From NCBI GenBank assembly GCA_961205875.1, contig OY540818.1, forward strand, positions 19,442,761-19,506,760: 64,000 bases of DNA, written 5' to 3'. The notes beneath the pieces are model-generated. The model made no database searches, was not told the DNA's origin, and saw only the letters and a program-made list of their open reading frames with translations. Each line of letters starts with the position of its first letter. The stretch's first letter is position 1. Positions 1-11,811 of this stretch are shown here, one piece after another. The translations under genes were made by a program, and so were the position numbers. This DNA is from Sialis fuliginosa (taxonomy: Eukaryota; Arthropoda; Insecta; Megaloptera; Sialidae).

Positions 1-203
1 GTTTATAGGAGAATTATAAAAACTGACATCATCATTAAAGGTTTGTTAAAGTGACCTGAAAATATGAATCGCCTAATAAGTGATGTGTCACCCCTACAGA
101 TTTCCCTGTTAGTCGATATAAAAACGTGTGAATTAAATTTTAATTCTTTGCACATAACTTTCTGTATAGCTCAGTTACAATTTCACATTGATACACGTGT
201 TTC
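1..203 (-). repeat. Family K element, truncated by window edge
   Basis: This is the reverse complement of the interior of the copies at about 31058-31640 and 50705-51260. Shared blocks include the gtgatgtgtcacccct region and the ttaattctttgcacataact region. It is the only inverted copy of the three. No coding potential is visible. Confidence 0.8.
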
Positions 204-352
204 AATAGCAATGCTATCATCATTAGAGTCCTAAAGACACTAACTTAAATGACTATTTATATACCTAAGAAACTACTGTACCAGAAATTATTCTGAGTCA
301 TTACTTTAATAAGGTGAAAAGGTTGGACCACATGTATATTTAGTTACACATA

Positions 353-676
353 TGTCCGGTATTATAAAGGAGCTAGCAAAATTTGCTAGCTAGCAATTAC
401 TTTCAAATGGGGTATTAATTCTGTACTAGTATCTATGGAATTTAGAGCAGTGACACTTCAACTAATTGTAACACAGTTGGCATCTTTCACCGTACAAAAT
501 AATTTTGATAATATCACCACTGTTTTAATACCGTTGGTATTTACTTACTACAACGCGTGCGCGAAACTTGTCAAAGTCTTCAACAAACTCCAAAAGAACT
601 GTCATATAAGTTTGATATCTCATATGAAAGTGCTTGCTAGCTAGCAAATTTGCTAGTTCCTTTATAATACCGGACA
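353..676 (-). mobile_element. Family A MITE (PIF/Harbinger-like), full length
   Basis: The ends are long terminal inverted repeats starting TGTCCGGTATTATAAAGG and continuing through a GCTAGC-rich stretch. The element is flanked by a 3-bp duplication, ATA, at 350-352 and 677-679. The copy at 49100 has TAA on both sides. A 3-bp target duplication is typical of PIF/Harbinger, but no transposase is present, so the superfamily is inferred. The interior is inverted relative to the copies at 35295 and 49100. A 69-codon open frame inside is element sequence, not a gene. Confidence 0.85.
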
Positions 677-977
677 ATAGATGTACAATAAATTCATTTA
701 GCTTTTAATCATTCTATATGTTATGTTAATTATACATATAAATACATGAATGATTAATATTTTATATCACGTATAGGTATTAGTTGTTACTTCGTTAAAT
801 TTTACACATAAGCGTTTTTAGATCGAACATTGTAGATACATATGTTATTTACATATTATAATATTTTGCGTGTGTAGAAATATGATATGAGTCTATCATA
901 TTAATGAAATAATGCGGCGTACATTAATAGAAGAAGTAAGTCAGTGGTGTAGACACAATAAATAATAAATTATAAAT
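677..977. other. Unassigned AT-rich spacer
   Basis: No repeat family, coding signal or regulatory motif was recognised here. Confidence 0.5.
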
Positions 978-1413
978 AAGGTACTGGCACCAGTCTTGGA
1001 TATGACCCCAGTAATGGTTATTATTTAATTAAATGTACTGAATTAGAAATATGTATTGATATACCATTTCTGAATATTAATCTATATACATTTAACTGTC
1101 TTACAGCGTGATTTGATGACAAATGGGTGACATTTAAAACTAATTATTAGTGTAATTTATTTATTATTGTATTATCATAGCAACTGCTTTACATTGTTTC
1201 AAATTTGACGATTCTTTCTTTTATATCTTTTGTGACGTAGTACTTATCATTTTGTAATGCATGCTCATAACTGGTTTTACTTTATCCATTACTGGAGAAG
1301 AAACATAAAAAAATAAGCTATATTTGAATATTAAATAAAGAGTTACTTGTTTTATTAGTTACATGAGTTCATGAGAATTATGTATAAAAAAGAAGCCCAT
1401 CTCTTGTTCTTAA
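978..1413 (+). mobile_element. Family C MITE, 3'-truncated
   Basis: It begins AAGGTACTGGCACCAGTCTT, the left end shared by about ten copies in the window, and runs through the shared interior (cagcgtgatttgatgaca, then a dgtagtacttatcatt-like block). It decays just before the expected right end, which in the copy at 53145 reads cttatagcggccataactgg. The superfamily is not established. Confidence 0.8.
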
Positions 1414-1494
1414 AGTGACTAACATTGTGATCAAATCGTCCAACGTGTTCATTTAACATTATTTTATCATTCGTAAAGAATAGTGTATTCTACA

Positions 1495-1837
1495 CAGTGG
1501 CGTAGATAGGGGGGGGGGATCAAGGGGATCAATCCCCCCCCCATGAGTCTACTTCATGAGAAAACTCAAAGTTAGTACGAAAAGAGTCTAATAGAATTTT
1601 ATTTTCAGCTTTTTAGTCGGTTTTAAAAAGGAAAATTAATTTTTTTAAACGTTTTTTTAAATATTTTTTATTATACATACATGAAATGTACTGTATAATA
1701 AAGTATAGTAATCATGAAAAAAATCGAACCGAGATTTTAACGGAATTACACGTATTGAGGGTCCCTGAACCAAAAATATGAGATAAAAAACTAAGTCATA
1801 TCCTCCCCCCCATCGCAAAAAGCTATATACGCCATTG
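1495..1837 (+). mobile_element. Family H hAT MITE with intact 8-bp TSD
   Basis: The terminal inverted repeats are CAGTGGCGTAGATA on the left and CAATGGCGTATATA read inward from the right. The 8-bp direct repeat attctaca lies on both sides (1487-1494 and 1838-1845), which defines a hAT insertion. G-rich and C-rich runs sit just inside each end. A second copy, inverted and truncated, is at 12288-12680. Confidence 0.92.
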
Positions 1838-1845
1838 ATTCTACA

Positions 1846-2330
1846 TCCAGAAGTGTACCTACTGAGGAAAACCTTAGCAAGCTTGTATAATAAAGTCATT
1901 AAATCAATAAATAAAGTTCAATCGTTCGTACAAGAAAACAAAGCAAGTTTTAAATAATTGATTCGTCCATTAAAGGGTGCATCTTCATTAAAACCGATAA
2001 TAAATCGTAAACACTTCAGACATACGGTTCTACAAGTATGGTATATCGCGTAATAGGTCGAGAAAAAGTAAAATGGTCTGAATATAGTAAAAATACGGCC
2101 AGACAAGTTACAAACAACGACAGTACTAGGAAATTAAGACCACGGCAGGTTTTTGTCGCGTGATTGCAATGGGGGGAACTGCCCCAGCTGCTACAATCGC
2201 AGTGGCGTCATGTCCGCAAAATAACTGGGTTCAAAATCATATTTTACAAAAACAATAAATTTGATGATTTTTTTTTAAATTAAAGCAATCAAGACTTTCT
2301 TATACGTATGAAAAAAAATCTCTGAATCCA
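1846..2330. other. AT-rich spacer with a lone hAT-like end
   Basis: Mostly featureless. A CAGTGGCGTCAT sequence at 2200-2211 resembles hAT termini and recurs near 29295 and 35243, but no partner end was found. Confidence 0.4.
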
Positions 2331-2334
2331 TTCT

Positions 2335-2840
2335 GACTGATGTATGTGTGTCTGTCTGTCTTTCTGTGAGTGCGTTTATCACTCGAGAAACACGATTTAC
2401 CTGTTTTTTTTAAATTAACAGATATATATATTTTTGCCCAGGTTTTAGTATATATTTTTTTACGTTAGGTAACATAAGGAATAAACAATGCCCATTTTCA
2501 TGCTCAAATCATTCTGTAATACAATGTAGTAATCAAATATCAACAAATTGAGTGCATTTAATTTAAAAATAGCCATTACTGGGGTCATATCCAAGACTGG
2601 TGCCAGTACCTTATGTTCTTTGGCCAGGTTTTAATATATATTTTGTTACGTTAGGTAACATAAGGAATAAGCAGTGACGATTATAGTAAATCAAGTCGGA
2701 AAAAAGTTTGCCTAAACTGTTAAATATTGAAGAAAATAATGTAGTAAAGAATTGTGTAGAATAAGAAGATCTAAAATAATTCAAAAACAATAATTTCGTC
2801 GTCCACGAAAGCGAATCTGCGGGTACAGCTAGTATAATAT
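2335..2840 (+). repeat. Family D tail, duplicated and interrupted by a family C fragment
   Basis: A gtctgtctgtc stretch is followed by cactcgagaa and the shared block gttacgttaggtaacataag. The block occurs twice (about 2462 and 2645), separated by a family C right-end fragment at about 2526-2611. The repeat ends gcgggtacagctagt, a CTAGT-type terminus like that of non-autonomous Helitrons/Helentrons in insects. Other copies are at 9395, 25130, 41174 (inverted) and 48530. Confidence 0.7.
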
Positions 2841-3349
2841 AATATAAAACACATTCAATATTTTGAAGTGAAACTAAGCGTACCCCATTTTGGAGACCAC
2901 TGCTCTAACTATATAATAGATAAACTAATATGTATGTAAACGAAAAAATTAAATACTTAGATAAATGTTGACATACAAATATTATTCAAATATGCTCCAT
3001 AAATATATTCGTACATATTTTTTTACAATACGCTTTTGAAATTTCGTTGACAAATACATAACATAGCTTGTCATACAAAACAGCCAACGTATTTACATTT
3101 ATATGAGTGTTCTTATAAGTACATTGTTCTTATTTAATACGTTTGTAAAAAAATTCTTGCATAATATCAGTATTTATTGCCATATTTAAACAAAACCGTT
3201 TTTATTTTTTAACCCTTTATTGGTTACTTTGTTAATATTTAATATTATAAGTTCATTGAAAACTATATTTTTGTTTATTAAGTAAGTTTTGATTTTTCCA
3301 TGAAATTTTTCTAAATTTATTTATGTCTTCGATTTCGTTAAAAGTATGT
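2841..3349. other. Unassigned AT-rich spacer
   Basis: Very AT-rich. A degraded hAT-like end (ttggagaccactg) lies near 2892-2904. Nothing else was recognised. Confidence 0.4.
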
Positions 3350-3678
3350 AAAACCAGTAATGAGCACCCAGTGATGGACACTTACTAATGATAAGTACTA
3401 CGACACAAAAGATATAAAAGAAAGAATCGTCAAATTTGAAACAATGTAAAGCAGTTGCTATGGTAATGTAATAATTAATAAATAAATTATACTAATTAGT
3501 TTAAATGTCCACCATTTTGACACCTATTGGCCGATTGTCATCAAATCAGGCTGTAAGACAGTTAAATGTATATAGATTAATATTCAGAAATGGCAGTAAT
3601 CAAATATCAACACATATTTCTTATTCAGTACATTTAATTAAAGAATAGGGTCATATCCAAGACTGGTGCCAGTACCTT
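3350..3678 (-). mobile_element. Family C MITE copy
   Basis: This is the reverse complement of the left two-thirds of family C. It ends with the complement of CTGGCACCAGTCTTGG and the terminal AAGGTA. The right-hand third of the element is missing. Confidence 0.8.
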
Positions 3679-4029
3679 AGTGCCCTTTTTGACAATTTTT
3701 ATTTAAAAAATTAAATATGTTATAGGTTATATCTATAGAAAATATTCAAAAATATAATAAATATATATTTTAAATCATTGAATTTAAAAAATGATAAATA
3801 TTATTTCATTTCGATGCATAGAAATCTATCTGTATAATAATTATTAAGAAAAGCTTTGGTACCTATAGATGGAATATTTTAATACATTTTTTCCCTTTAA
3901 CAATGGTCTTAAATGGGTTAACATGATTCATTCAATCTACCCATTCAATGAAAAACGACGAAGAAAAAAATATCTTTTCAAATCTTAATAGTGCCACAAG
4001 CTCCGGTTCAATTTCAAATCCTTCATACC

Positions 4030-4300
4030 TCAATTGTCACACACCAAACTCATATCTCATCTATGCGCATTCTTGTTTGCCCTCTCTCTCTGACGTGCGC
4101 TGATGTACGACAGGCGCGAGAGAGACGGACATAGACAGCGCGTGTCGGTGATAGGCGCGACCGACGGACCCACCGCAGTCTATGTGACAAAACGTTTTTG
4201 TGTGCCCCCAAACAATGACCCCCCCCTCTCGGCCCCTCCGCGAGCCGCGCCCCGTGCAAACGCCCATGGCGACCTACGATTTGGACAGTATATGTATTTG
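4030..4300. promoter_or_regulatory. GC-rich island with GAGA and GCCAT motifs
   Basis: A sharply GC-richer block in AT-rich intron. It holds CTCTCTCTC at 4082-4090, GAGAGAGA at 4118-4125 and ATGGC (the complement of GCCAT, the Pho/YY1 core) at 4266-4270. It matches no repeat elsewhere in the window. Open frames of 68-86 codons occur on both strands, but none looks conserved. A Polycomb-response or enhancer role is inferred from the motifs and from the gene family's known biology in flies. Confidence 0.35.
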
Positions 4301-4699
4301 TCGGACGATATGAGAAAATTCAACTGTTTGTTGTTTTCCCTCTCAAATTTTAATAAAAAGTGAATGTGTTTCTTGATTGTTTTTAAAAAAATACTGTACC
4401 GATTTGCATGAAATTTTCATCAACGTGTTCCTAGTAATCTCCCGAGTAATATCGGATAGTAACATCACCATATCATGCCGACCGAGGGGGGGGGAGGGCA
4501 GTAAAGAAAAATGAAAAATTTTGTTGGTACAATTGATAAAATATAATATATTTTCTTATATTATAATAGAACTTTAATAAAGCTTATATCTCCGTTTGTA
4601 GAACAATAAATAAAACGCCAATAGTCTCTTATTAACCCCCCATTCCTCAACCCTTAAATACACTAGCATAAAAAAGATAAGTTAATTTTTACAGGATTT

Positions 4700-4860
4700 C
4701 ATATTACATAACTCTATCTGTTTGTTAACTTTTCACGGCTAAACCGCTGAACCGATCTTGATGAAATTTGACAAGGAGATAGCTTGTATCTTGAGGAAGG
4801 CATATCCTACTTTGTATCCCGAGAATTCATTAAATTTCTGCAGCCAATTCTAAGCCAAAT
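4700..4860 (-). repeat. Family E tail (inverted member of a pair)
   Basis: Contains the complement of the shared block aaatttcatcaagatcggtt followed by cagcggtttagccgtgaaaa. Its partner at 5350-5480 is in opposite orientation, so the two face each other across about 490 bp of AT-rich DNA. Confidence 0.7.
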
Positions 4861-5349
4861 TAAACCGAATAAACTTCACAAAAAAAATCATTTAATCTAA
4901 AAATATTTTCGTTTTACAAAAACCTATAATAGACAAAATATGCTAAAATATCACACAAAAAAAATCTAATGTCCATTATTTATGTAAATATATGTAAAGT
5001 TAAATTATTTTATCACTACCCACTCCATATTAAATGCAAATAAAATCTAGTTAAACAATATCGTCCATCTGTACAAAAATAAAAATATGTGTTAAACATT
5101 AATGTATCTAATTATGTAATAACCATTTTCGTTTTGTAAAGATATGCTTTTATGGGCTCTATTCTGATAAGGATTTTTATATCGAGTTGTTTAGAAATCA
5201 AAGCCTCCCCCCTCCCCCCCCCTACTCCCCCAACCAACCAACACCTTTTTGTCGCTTTCTTTTATAACGATATATACTAAAATTTATTCTATATATTTAT
5301 TTTAATACTACTTCATTTTAAATCTAATTATTAAACTGAAATTTGTGAA

Positions 5350-5480
5350 GTGTCCTTATTAAGCGTGCAAGCTATCTCTCTGCCAAATTTCATCAAGATC
5401 GGTTCAGCGGATTAACCGTGAAAAGGTAACAAACAGATAGAGTTACTATGGATAAATAATTTTTTCTTGTATGAAATTAA
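5350..5480 (+). repeat. Family E tail
   Basis: A direct copy of the block ending gtgaaaaggtaacaaacaga and then gagttac. In insects such tails belong to abundant non-autonomous elements (RTE-type LINE or Helentron-derived). The exact class is not resolved here. Confidence 0.7.
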
Positions 5481-5754
5481 TTAAAATATCTAGAAAACTC
5501 GTGTTAATATTAACTGTAATAACAACAAATTAAGTTTCGGAAGTATCCCATAATTTAGCATACCTACAGACGTCATGGTATTATTATTATAATCTGTGGA
5601 CATAATAATAGACTACAAAAATAATCATAAAAATTAACATAATCATATAAGCGATGTCATACAAGTTCAAATTAAATATTAATTAATTTTCTAAGATAAT
5701 AAATGGTTATATATGTATATTTGCAAATGAATCTGTAGAAGGAACTTATGGGCA

Positions 5755-6020
5755 AAAAACGTATAAATTATAAATTTGGGTACATTATTTTTCTATATAC
5801 AGGATGTTTATCTGTACATCCTAAATAATATAAATAAATAAAATTTACCTATACTTTGTAAATTTGTGTTTATTATTTTTCTACATAGAGGTTGTTCTTT
5901 ATATCGTAAATAATATCAAAATAAAATTAATCTAATGAAAAATATGTATAAATTGTAAATTTGGTTATATTATTTTCGTATCTACAGGATGTTCTTTATA
6001 TCGTGTATATTGCCATAATA
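5755..6020 (+). repeat. Three-unit tandem repeat, about 88-97 bp
   Basis: The block aggatgttctttatatcgt recurs with drift at 5801, 5889 and 5986. Each is preceded by a gtataaattgtaaatttgg-like segment and followed by aataata and aataaaat. The copies are diverged, so this is an old duplication. Confidence 0.65.
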
Positions 6021-6423
6021 AAATAGAAAATTATAGAAGATAAAACATATTATTTTGATCGATATATAGGTATAGAAAATTGCTAATAATTGTTATAAAA
6101 ATTCAGTGATATTTGTAAAGAAGAATATATAGGTAAATGTTATTTAATATTTAATTATAGGTTGGTTAAATTTGATTTCCTGCGCCTAAGGTAATGAATA
6201 ACAAATAAATTAAAGTCGTATCTATACGTGATATTTTTATGAAAACAAGATATTTTTATAATTAAGTAATTATTCAAATACATATAGACTGGTTTTAGTT
6301 ACCCGTGTATTTTTATTCAATATACAGTATACACAGTGTAAGGAGACACCTTAACCTTTAGTCCCCGAGGTAAAAAAATGTATAACTTTATACAGCTTTA
6401 GTTAAAATTAACTTAATCTATAC

Positions 6424-6560
6424 TCACTTAAACTAAAAATATACACCTTAACCGCAATAACACAATGTCACTCGACAAGTGTTTCGACTTCACAAGAAGT
6501 CCTCATCCAGACTGGAACTTGTTTTTTTGTGGTTAAGGTGTATATTTTTAGTTTAAGTGA
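6424..6560. repeat. Perfect 30-bp inverted repeat with 77-nt loop
   Basis: 6424-6453 is the exact reverse complement of 6531-6560. The arm begins tcacttaaactaaaaatata. The loop holds smaller complementary words (gacttcacaagaagtc, 6486-6501). No other copy was seen in the window. It could be a fold-back element or a transcribed hairpin. Confidence 0.75.
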
Positions 6561-6584
6561 CTAGAAACCACAGTTTCTCCGTTT

Positions 6585-6835
6585 TTCCAGTAGTTAATCT
6601 ATACTACCTACTATTATAAATGCGAAAGTGTTTGTTACCTTTTCACGGCTAAACCGATCTTTATGAAATTTTGCAAGAATACAGCTTACACCCCGAGGAA
6701 GGACATAGGCTATTTTATATCCCAAAAATTGATTAGATGTCACAAAATTAACTAAGCGTACAAATGAATTATTAAAAAAATACGATCTGTGACAGACAGA
6801 CAGACAGACAAACAGATTTTGGTATGAGTAAAATA
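6585..6835 (-). repeat. Family E tail copy
   Basis: Reads taatctatactacctactat at one side, then the complement of the ggtttagccgtgaaaagg block and the cctatgtcctt block. A cagacagacagacaaacag run follows. No coding sequence remains. Confidence 0.7.
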
Positions 6836-6894
6836 TAATTATTTGAATGAGCTTGTGATATGGACTGTTGTTTACGCATTATACGGGACACCCT

Positions 6895-7075
6895 GTATGT
6901 GTTTGGATGACCATCACCACACGGTATAGCGGCAGCAGCAGCTCCTCGTCCGTTGTTGACTCATATATGTTAGCTGTCTGACATCTATATTAAATATACC
7001 ACCCACATCGCAGCCCCGGCGGCCGATACGGTACACTCCACGTCACACACAGACACACATAATCTTAAACACACA
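6895..7075. promoter_or_regulatory. GC-richer non-repetitive island
   Basis: Contains ggcagcagcagctcctcg, cagccccggcggccgat and cacgtcacacaca. It matches no repeat family in the window. Candidate intronic regulatory DNA by composition only. Confidence 0.25.
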
Positions 7076-7550
7076 TTCTACATATATGCTGGCCTTTTAA
7101 AACAGTTCAAACTATAAATATATATCGTTTTTGTAAATTTATTTTTTTATGTAGAATTTAAGAAAATTACCATTTTTGATTTTATTTTGTTTTGCTTAGA
7201 GGTTTTATTAGGTCATTATATGTCAATAAAATCGTTATATGTGATATAACATTATTTATTATTACAAACGTTTCGTCATATTTCAGACTTATTCGGTATA
7301 AAATAAAAATAATCTACCTTTTGACAACAATAATACTTTTACATATATATTTTTACATATTTTCAAGAGTTCATTTTGTTGTTTTATTTTTTTATGATCT
7401 CAAAAATATGTTCTTTATTATATTTTTTAATAAAATGAATTAGTAATTTGAAATCTCCCCCCCCCCATCCCCACCTCCTCACCGTTTAATTGACCTAATT
7501 ATTAATATTAATATACCCGGAGATATAAATTTAATTTGTAATAAACCTAG
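7076..7550. other. Unassigned AT-rich DNA with a C run
   Basis: Includes a run of C residues near 7457-7466. The 83-codon open frame at 7192-7443 is AT-driven low-complexity translation and is not called as a gene. Confidence 0.4.
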
Positions 7551-7903
7551 CGTTTACGTCTGACCAAAAAAACGGAACAACGAGTTTTGATTGGTTGATT
7601 CGTGGAATTTCTGGTGGAATGTACCAGAAATTAAAAGAATGGAATTTTTTAAGTGTGTGAGGAAGTGAGAAAGAAGTAACTACATAGAAAGAGATAGAAA
7701 CTAGTCCAAAGAACTTTTATATTCACTTCATGTTGAGCGTTTCTGCCAGAACACTAGTTTCTATCTCTTTCTGGTTACTTCTGTCTCACTTCCTTACACG
7801 CTTAAAAAATGACATTCTTTAAATTTCTGGTACATTCCACCAGAAGTTCCACGAATCAACCGATCAAAGCTCGTTGTTCACTGTTTTTAACAGTCGATTG
7901 TTT
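7551..7903. mobile_element. Family I fold-back element
   Basis: Nearly the whole length is one inverted repeat. The left arm (tttacgtctgaccaaaaa, then ttggttgattcgtggaattt, then agaaagagatagaaactag) is mirrored after a short centre near 7727. The second copy is at 25379-25734. No protein is encoded, so it is presumably mobilised in trans. Confidence 0.8.
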
Positions 7904-7964
7904 CTTTTCAACTTCATAAAATTTACATAAAATATCCGCAAAACCTTCCTCGTGAAACACTTTA

Positions 7965-8035
7965 TCCATTAGTGAAAACCGGAATAAAATCCGTTCAGTA
8001 GTTACTGAGAAAATCGTCCACAGACAGTCAGAATT
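7965..8035 (+). repeat. Family N LINE-like tail
   Basis: Shared block accggaataaaatccgttca, then gtagttactgagaaaatcgt and a cagacagtcag run. Other copies are at 45570 and 48340. Confidence 0.65.
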
Positions 8036-9174
8036 TTTTATTTTTTATTTTTTATTATAATATATTATATCAATTGTAAACTTCAATTAATTAATTCTGG
8101 GATTTCTAGCAGAGGAAGTTTCATCAAAATTGGTTCGATAGTTCTATTATCTTATATATGTTTAGTTTAGAATTTTTATTTATCACAAAATGATGTATCA
8201 ACTACTTAAAAATATATTCATAACTTTAAAATATAGGTAATTAAATACGATTTCTATATTCTTATGTTTTTTTCAAAGAAAATAATTAATTACTTTGATG
8301 ATAGTTACGAAATTATTTAAAACAGCCTTAATTATAGACTAAATTATTACAATATATGTACACCTATAATTTATGTATATATATGCCTCTAAAATGCATT
8401 TGATAAAGTAGATTTTAATTGTAATAATTTCATATTATTAATTTTATTCAATAATATGCAATTTTGGATATTATAAATATATTTTAACAGAATAATATTA
8501 GTTTTATGATAGATCTAATTTATTACAGTCTTTCGCGGTTTAATAATATAACTAAATGACTTTCTTATATTCTATCAGGTGTAATAAAAATGTAAATTTC
8601 GATATTTTTACCAAAAAGAACTTCGAAAACTCAAGTAAGATCTATATAATTCAGATTTTTTTTATAAGTTTTAAGATAGTTTTTAAGAAGAGGAATCGAT
8701 TATTTTCAAAACAGAGTATTCAAATTGTGTAACGCGGAACCCCTCCTGGAGTTCTGCGAGTCAAAATAAAAATTCGAAAAAAATTATAGCCTAATTAACT
8801 AAGAAATATAAAGTTAGAAGTTGTATGAGTTTTTCTGCTTGTATAATATATTTTTCTAAGGGTAGGAATGGCTTCACCGAAAAAACCTTATAGTTTTAAG
8901 GGTTCCGTGAGTCGCAAATTTTGAAGACCACTGTCATAGAGTAAATACTTAAAATTTGAATATTCATGGGGGGTATATAATTATAATTATTGAAAAACAA
9001 TAAGTCAGGAACCGGTAAAGAAGTAAAACAAATAGTATAGTGTTTGTTTCTATTTAATATTCTATGTGGTTGTTAGCAGCTCAGTCAATAAAGCAATAAT
9101 AAAATACTATTAACTCAAGAACGAGTAAACAATAAGGAGTGAAATGGAAAACAAGTGGCCGTACTTTAAACATA
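8036..9174. other. AT-rich DNA with degraded repeat ends
   Basis: No genes. Two related degraded ends, gcggaacccctcctggagtt near 8732 and ttttgaagaccactgtcata near 8919, resemble the outer parts of a decayed hAT-type element. Confidence 0.4.
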
Positions 9175-9898
9175 CAGGGGCGCCTCTACACGTCTACTAC
9201 AAATTTAAATTTTAAAGGGCTACAAATTTATATAAATTTAACATAAATTTCCTATAAGACATTAATTTCTAGATTTTTAGAATGGGTGGGTAAGGGGTAG
9301 GGATTCTAGGGATCATACCCCCCCCCCCCCCTCTTGAGAATCTCAAAACACATTATTTAACTTAATAATCATAATATTGCATTACAATTGATAACAATCT
9401 CTCTGTCTGTCTGTCTGTTCACTCGAGAACTTATCCGATTTACGCGTTTTTTTTTAATTCATATATATATAGATATGTTCTTTGATCAGGTTTTAGTATA
9501 TATTTTGTTACGTTAGGTAACATAAGGAATAAGCAGTTACGATAATAGTAAATCAAGTGGGTAAACGTTTGCAATACGTTTTACAATACGCTCTCTAAAC
9601 CGTTAAATATTGAACAATATAATGTAGTAAAAAATTGTGTAGAATAAACAAGATCTAAAATAAACTCCATAATACCATATATAACAATTATATTTAAGTG
9701 GGCACAGCTAGTATATATAAACTGACTACTGTAGAATTTTATATTGATAAATTTTTCTTCACTGCTCAGCTTTTTGAAGTGATAGCGTAATGATATATAT
9801 CCTAAAAATCAAATCGCTCCAAACAATAAAATTCGAATTGGTATAATTTACAAAAAAAACTTATAAAATGAGATACCCCCCGCCTTAATGCGCCCCTG
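9175..9898. mobile_element. Candidate element with CAGGGGCG ends, holding a family D copy
   Basis: Starts CAGGGGCGCC and ends CGCCCCTG, an 8-bp inverted match of a common insect hAT terminus. The flanks show no clean 8-bp duplication, so the pairing is tentative. A family D tail lies inside at about 9395-9712 and ends gggcacagctagt. A C run occurs at about 9320-9332. Confidence 0.5.
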
Positions 9899-10079
9899 CA
9901 GATACATATATTCAGCACAAATTCCACCTGATCCTAACAAAACTCTTTACAAATCACCACCGGGCAAACATATTCTAAAGTTTGTATAACCTTCGAGATT
10001 GTTTACTTATTGGAAAACAAACACAACGCCTTTTGGTGCTGACTGTACACCATTAAAAGTCACTTCTTATGATGTCTTC

Positions 10080-10390
10080 ATCAGAAGAGGCCGTGACGTC
10101 ATCGCGACAAGGACAACCCCATACAAATGCGACGCGCGTCAGATAAAGACAGATTGATTTTAAATCTGTTGTTTTTTTTTTATATGTATTCAGTTTTAGT
10201 AAATTAGTGCGTTTAGAAGAGCGTGCGTTAAAATGTATAATTATTTGGAATTCCTTTTGTAAGGCCATTGGGATCACCCACAGGCGGGTGTGTATGTGTG
10301 AGTGTATGCGTGAGTGTGTGGCGAGTGTGTGATTCATTCACGTGAGCAGGCAAAGACGGTGGTCTTTAGCAGAGTCGGATCGGTTAGTTT
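10080..10390. promoter_or_regulatory. GC-richer island with CRE-type site
   Basis: Contains the palindrome TGACGTCA at 10094-10101 and GC-rich words around gcgacgcgcgtcag. A gtgtgtgagtgtatgcgtga simple-repeat stretch follows. No match to the repeat families. The 94-codon minus-strand frame here has no recognisable domain. Confidence 0.3.
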
Positions 10391-10424
10391 TTGAAACACC
10401 TGAAGATGCAAATAGGAATTTAGC

Positions 10425-11165
10425 AAAAAAAAACATTTGCCAAGTAAATGCACAGTGTTTCCTCGCGTGCTAAATTCACCGAAGGTAGTTAATTATTCAA
10501 CAATTTAAATAAAAACCGATAGTATTTATATAAATTGCCTGGAATTGGTTAACCATTTAATTTTTATACGATTATACTAAAAAATATTAGTTCGAAATTT
10601 TTCTTAAAACGCACTTGAATATTTTTTCATATATTTTTAATTTTTTGACAATTTCAATCTAAATCTAAATTTATGCAATACGTCAAAATGAGATTTAATA
10701 TATCCAAGCAAATATCAATTTAGAAAAACAAAACACGAATTTTTAAAATAAATTGAGATAAATTTTTGTAAGGGAATATTTTACAACAAACGTTGTAGAC
10801 CCATATTATAGAAAATTTAATGCTCTACAAAAAATATTCTCTAAAATGTTCACGTAACATGTGTCACCCCTCCCTCTTACATACGATTTTGTTGATTTTG
10901 AAATGGGACCGTCCTCAAGCCAGACCCAACCATCCAACCAAGTTTCAATAATATCGGTTCAGTGGTTCATGAGTTATGCTTGTGACAAGGATTCAGGGGA
11001 CAGACGGACACACGGACGGGCGGACAGACAGACAGACACGGAACGAAAAGTGTTTGCCTTGACGTGAAACGGATAAATCAATTTAAAATTTTGAAATCGG
11101 AGAACATTTTTTTTGTCTCAATCTGAAACGATCACAAAGCTTCTCGTATCTTCGATATTGCGAGG
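10425..11165 (+). mobile_element. Family F element, most complete copy
   Basis: Begins aacatctgccaagtaaatgc, runs through a long AT-rich middle, then a conserved segment with ggttcatgagttatgcttgt and a cggacagacagacagacac tract. It ends cgatattgcgaggaagcaa. The inverted copy at 47135-47860 shares both ends, fixing the length near 740 bp. The class is unknown; the (GACA)n tract near one end is LINE/Helentron-like. Confidence 0.8.
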
Positions 11166-11803
11166 AAGCAAAAATGGTCACTACCAATTTGTAAGAGAGA
11201 AATTTACAAAATGGAGAGCAAAAAAAAGAAGGTATTTGCTGTTGAAAAATTTTCTTAAAATAACCCCTGAATATGTAAATATATAATTGAAAGAAACAAA
11301 TTAATTAATTTTAAAATACACTCCTAGATTTCGTCCGGTCCTGAAAGTCCTGATTCTTGGGAAAAGACATGAATTGGCAGGACTTTGGTAGGAGGACATC
11401 CATTATTGATTTATCGATCTTATTGACTTGCAAAATATGTAATCAGTATTCTTAAATACTGGCAATAAATTATAAATATTTTTATTGATCTTATAACGAT
11501 AATAATTAGATCAGGCATAATTTAGGGTTGTGATAGTTTTTTGTTTGTTTTTGGAATACATATTTATTAATAAAGGTAATGAATGGTGTAGGGTAAATGT
11601 GTATTATTATATGTGTTTTGTTTTAAAATGTAACAATGCATTTTAGCCAGCTTCAGTATGTTATTATTACTATTTTTCTGAATTCGTTTTTTGGTTAATA
11701 TGATAATCTGTTTTATATTGTTTTAAAAAATTTGTTAAAGGTATATTTAAGTAAGTTGTACAAAATTATGTCTGGTTTCGAAATTTCTTGTTGTTTTGTT
11801 TGA
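11166..11803. other. Unassigned spacer
   Basis: AT-rich; no repeat family, gene or notable motif seen. Confidence 0.4.
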
Positions 11804-11811
11804 CTTTTTAA

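Noticed and set aside
435-644. 69-residue frame MEFRAVTLQL, also partly at 35345-35536
   Set aside because: Lies inside the family A MITE and is shared only because the element is repeated; broken or shifted in the other copies.
4103-4363. 86-residue plus-strand and 68-69-residue minus-strand frames over the GC-rich island
   Set aside because: Overlapping frames in a GC-rich patch with no recognisable domain; high GC removes stop codons by chance.
9175-9898. A confirmed hAT insertion bounded by CAGGGGCG
   Set aside because: The 8-bp flanks do not match, so only a tentative pairing is reported.
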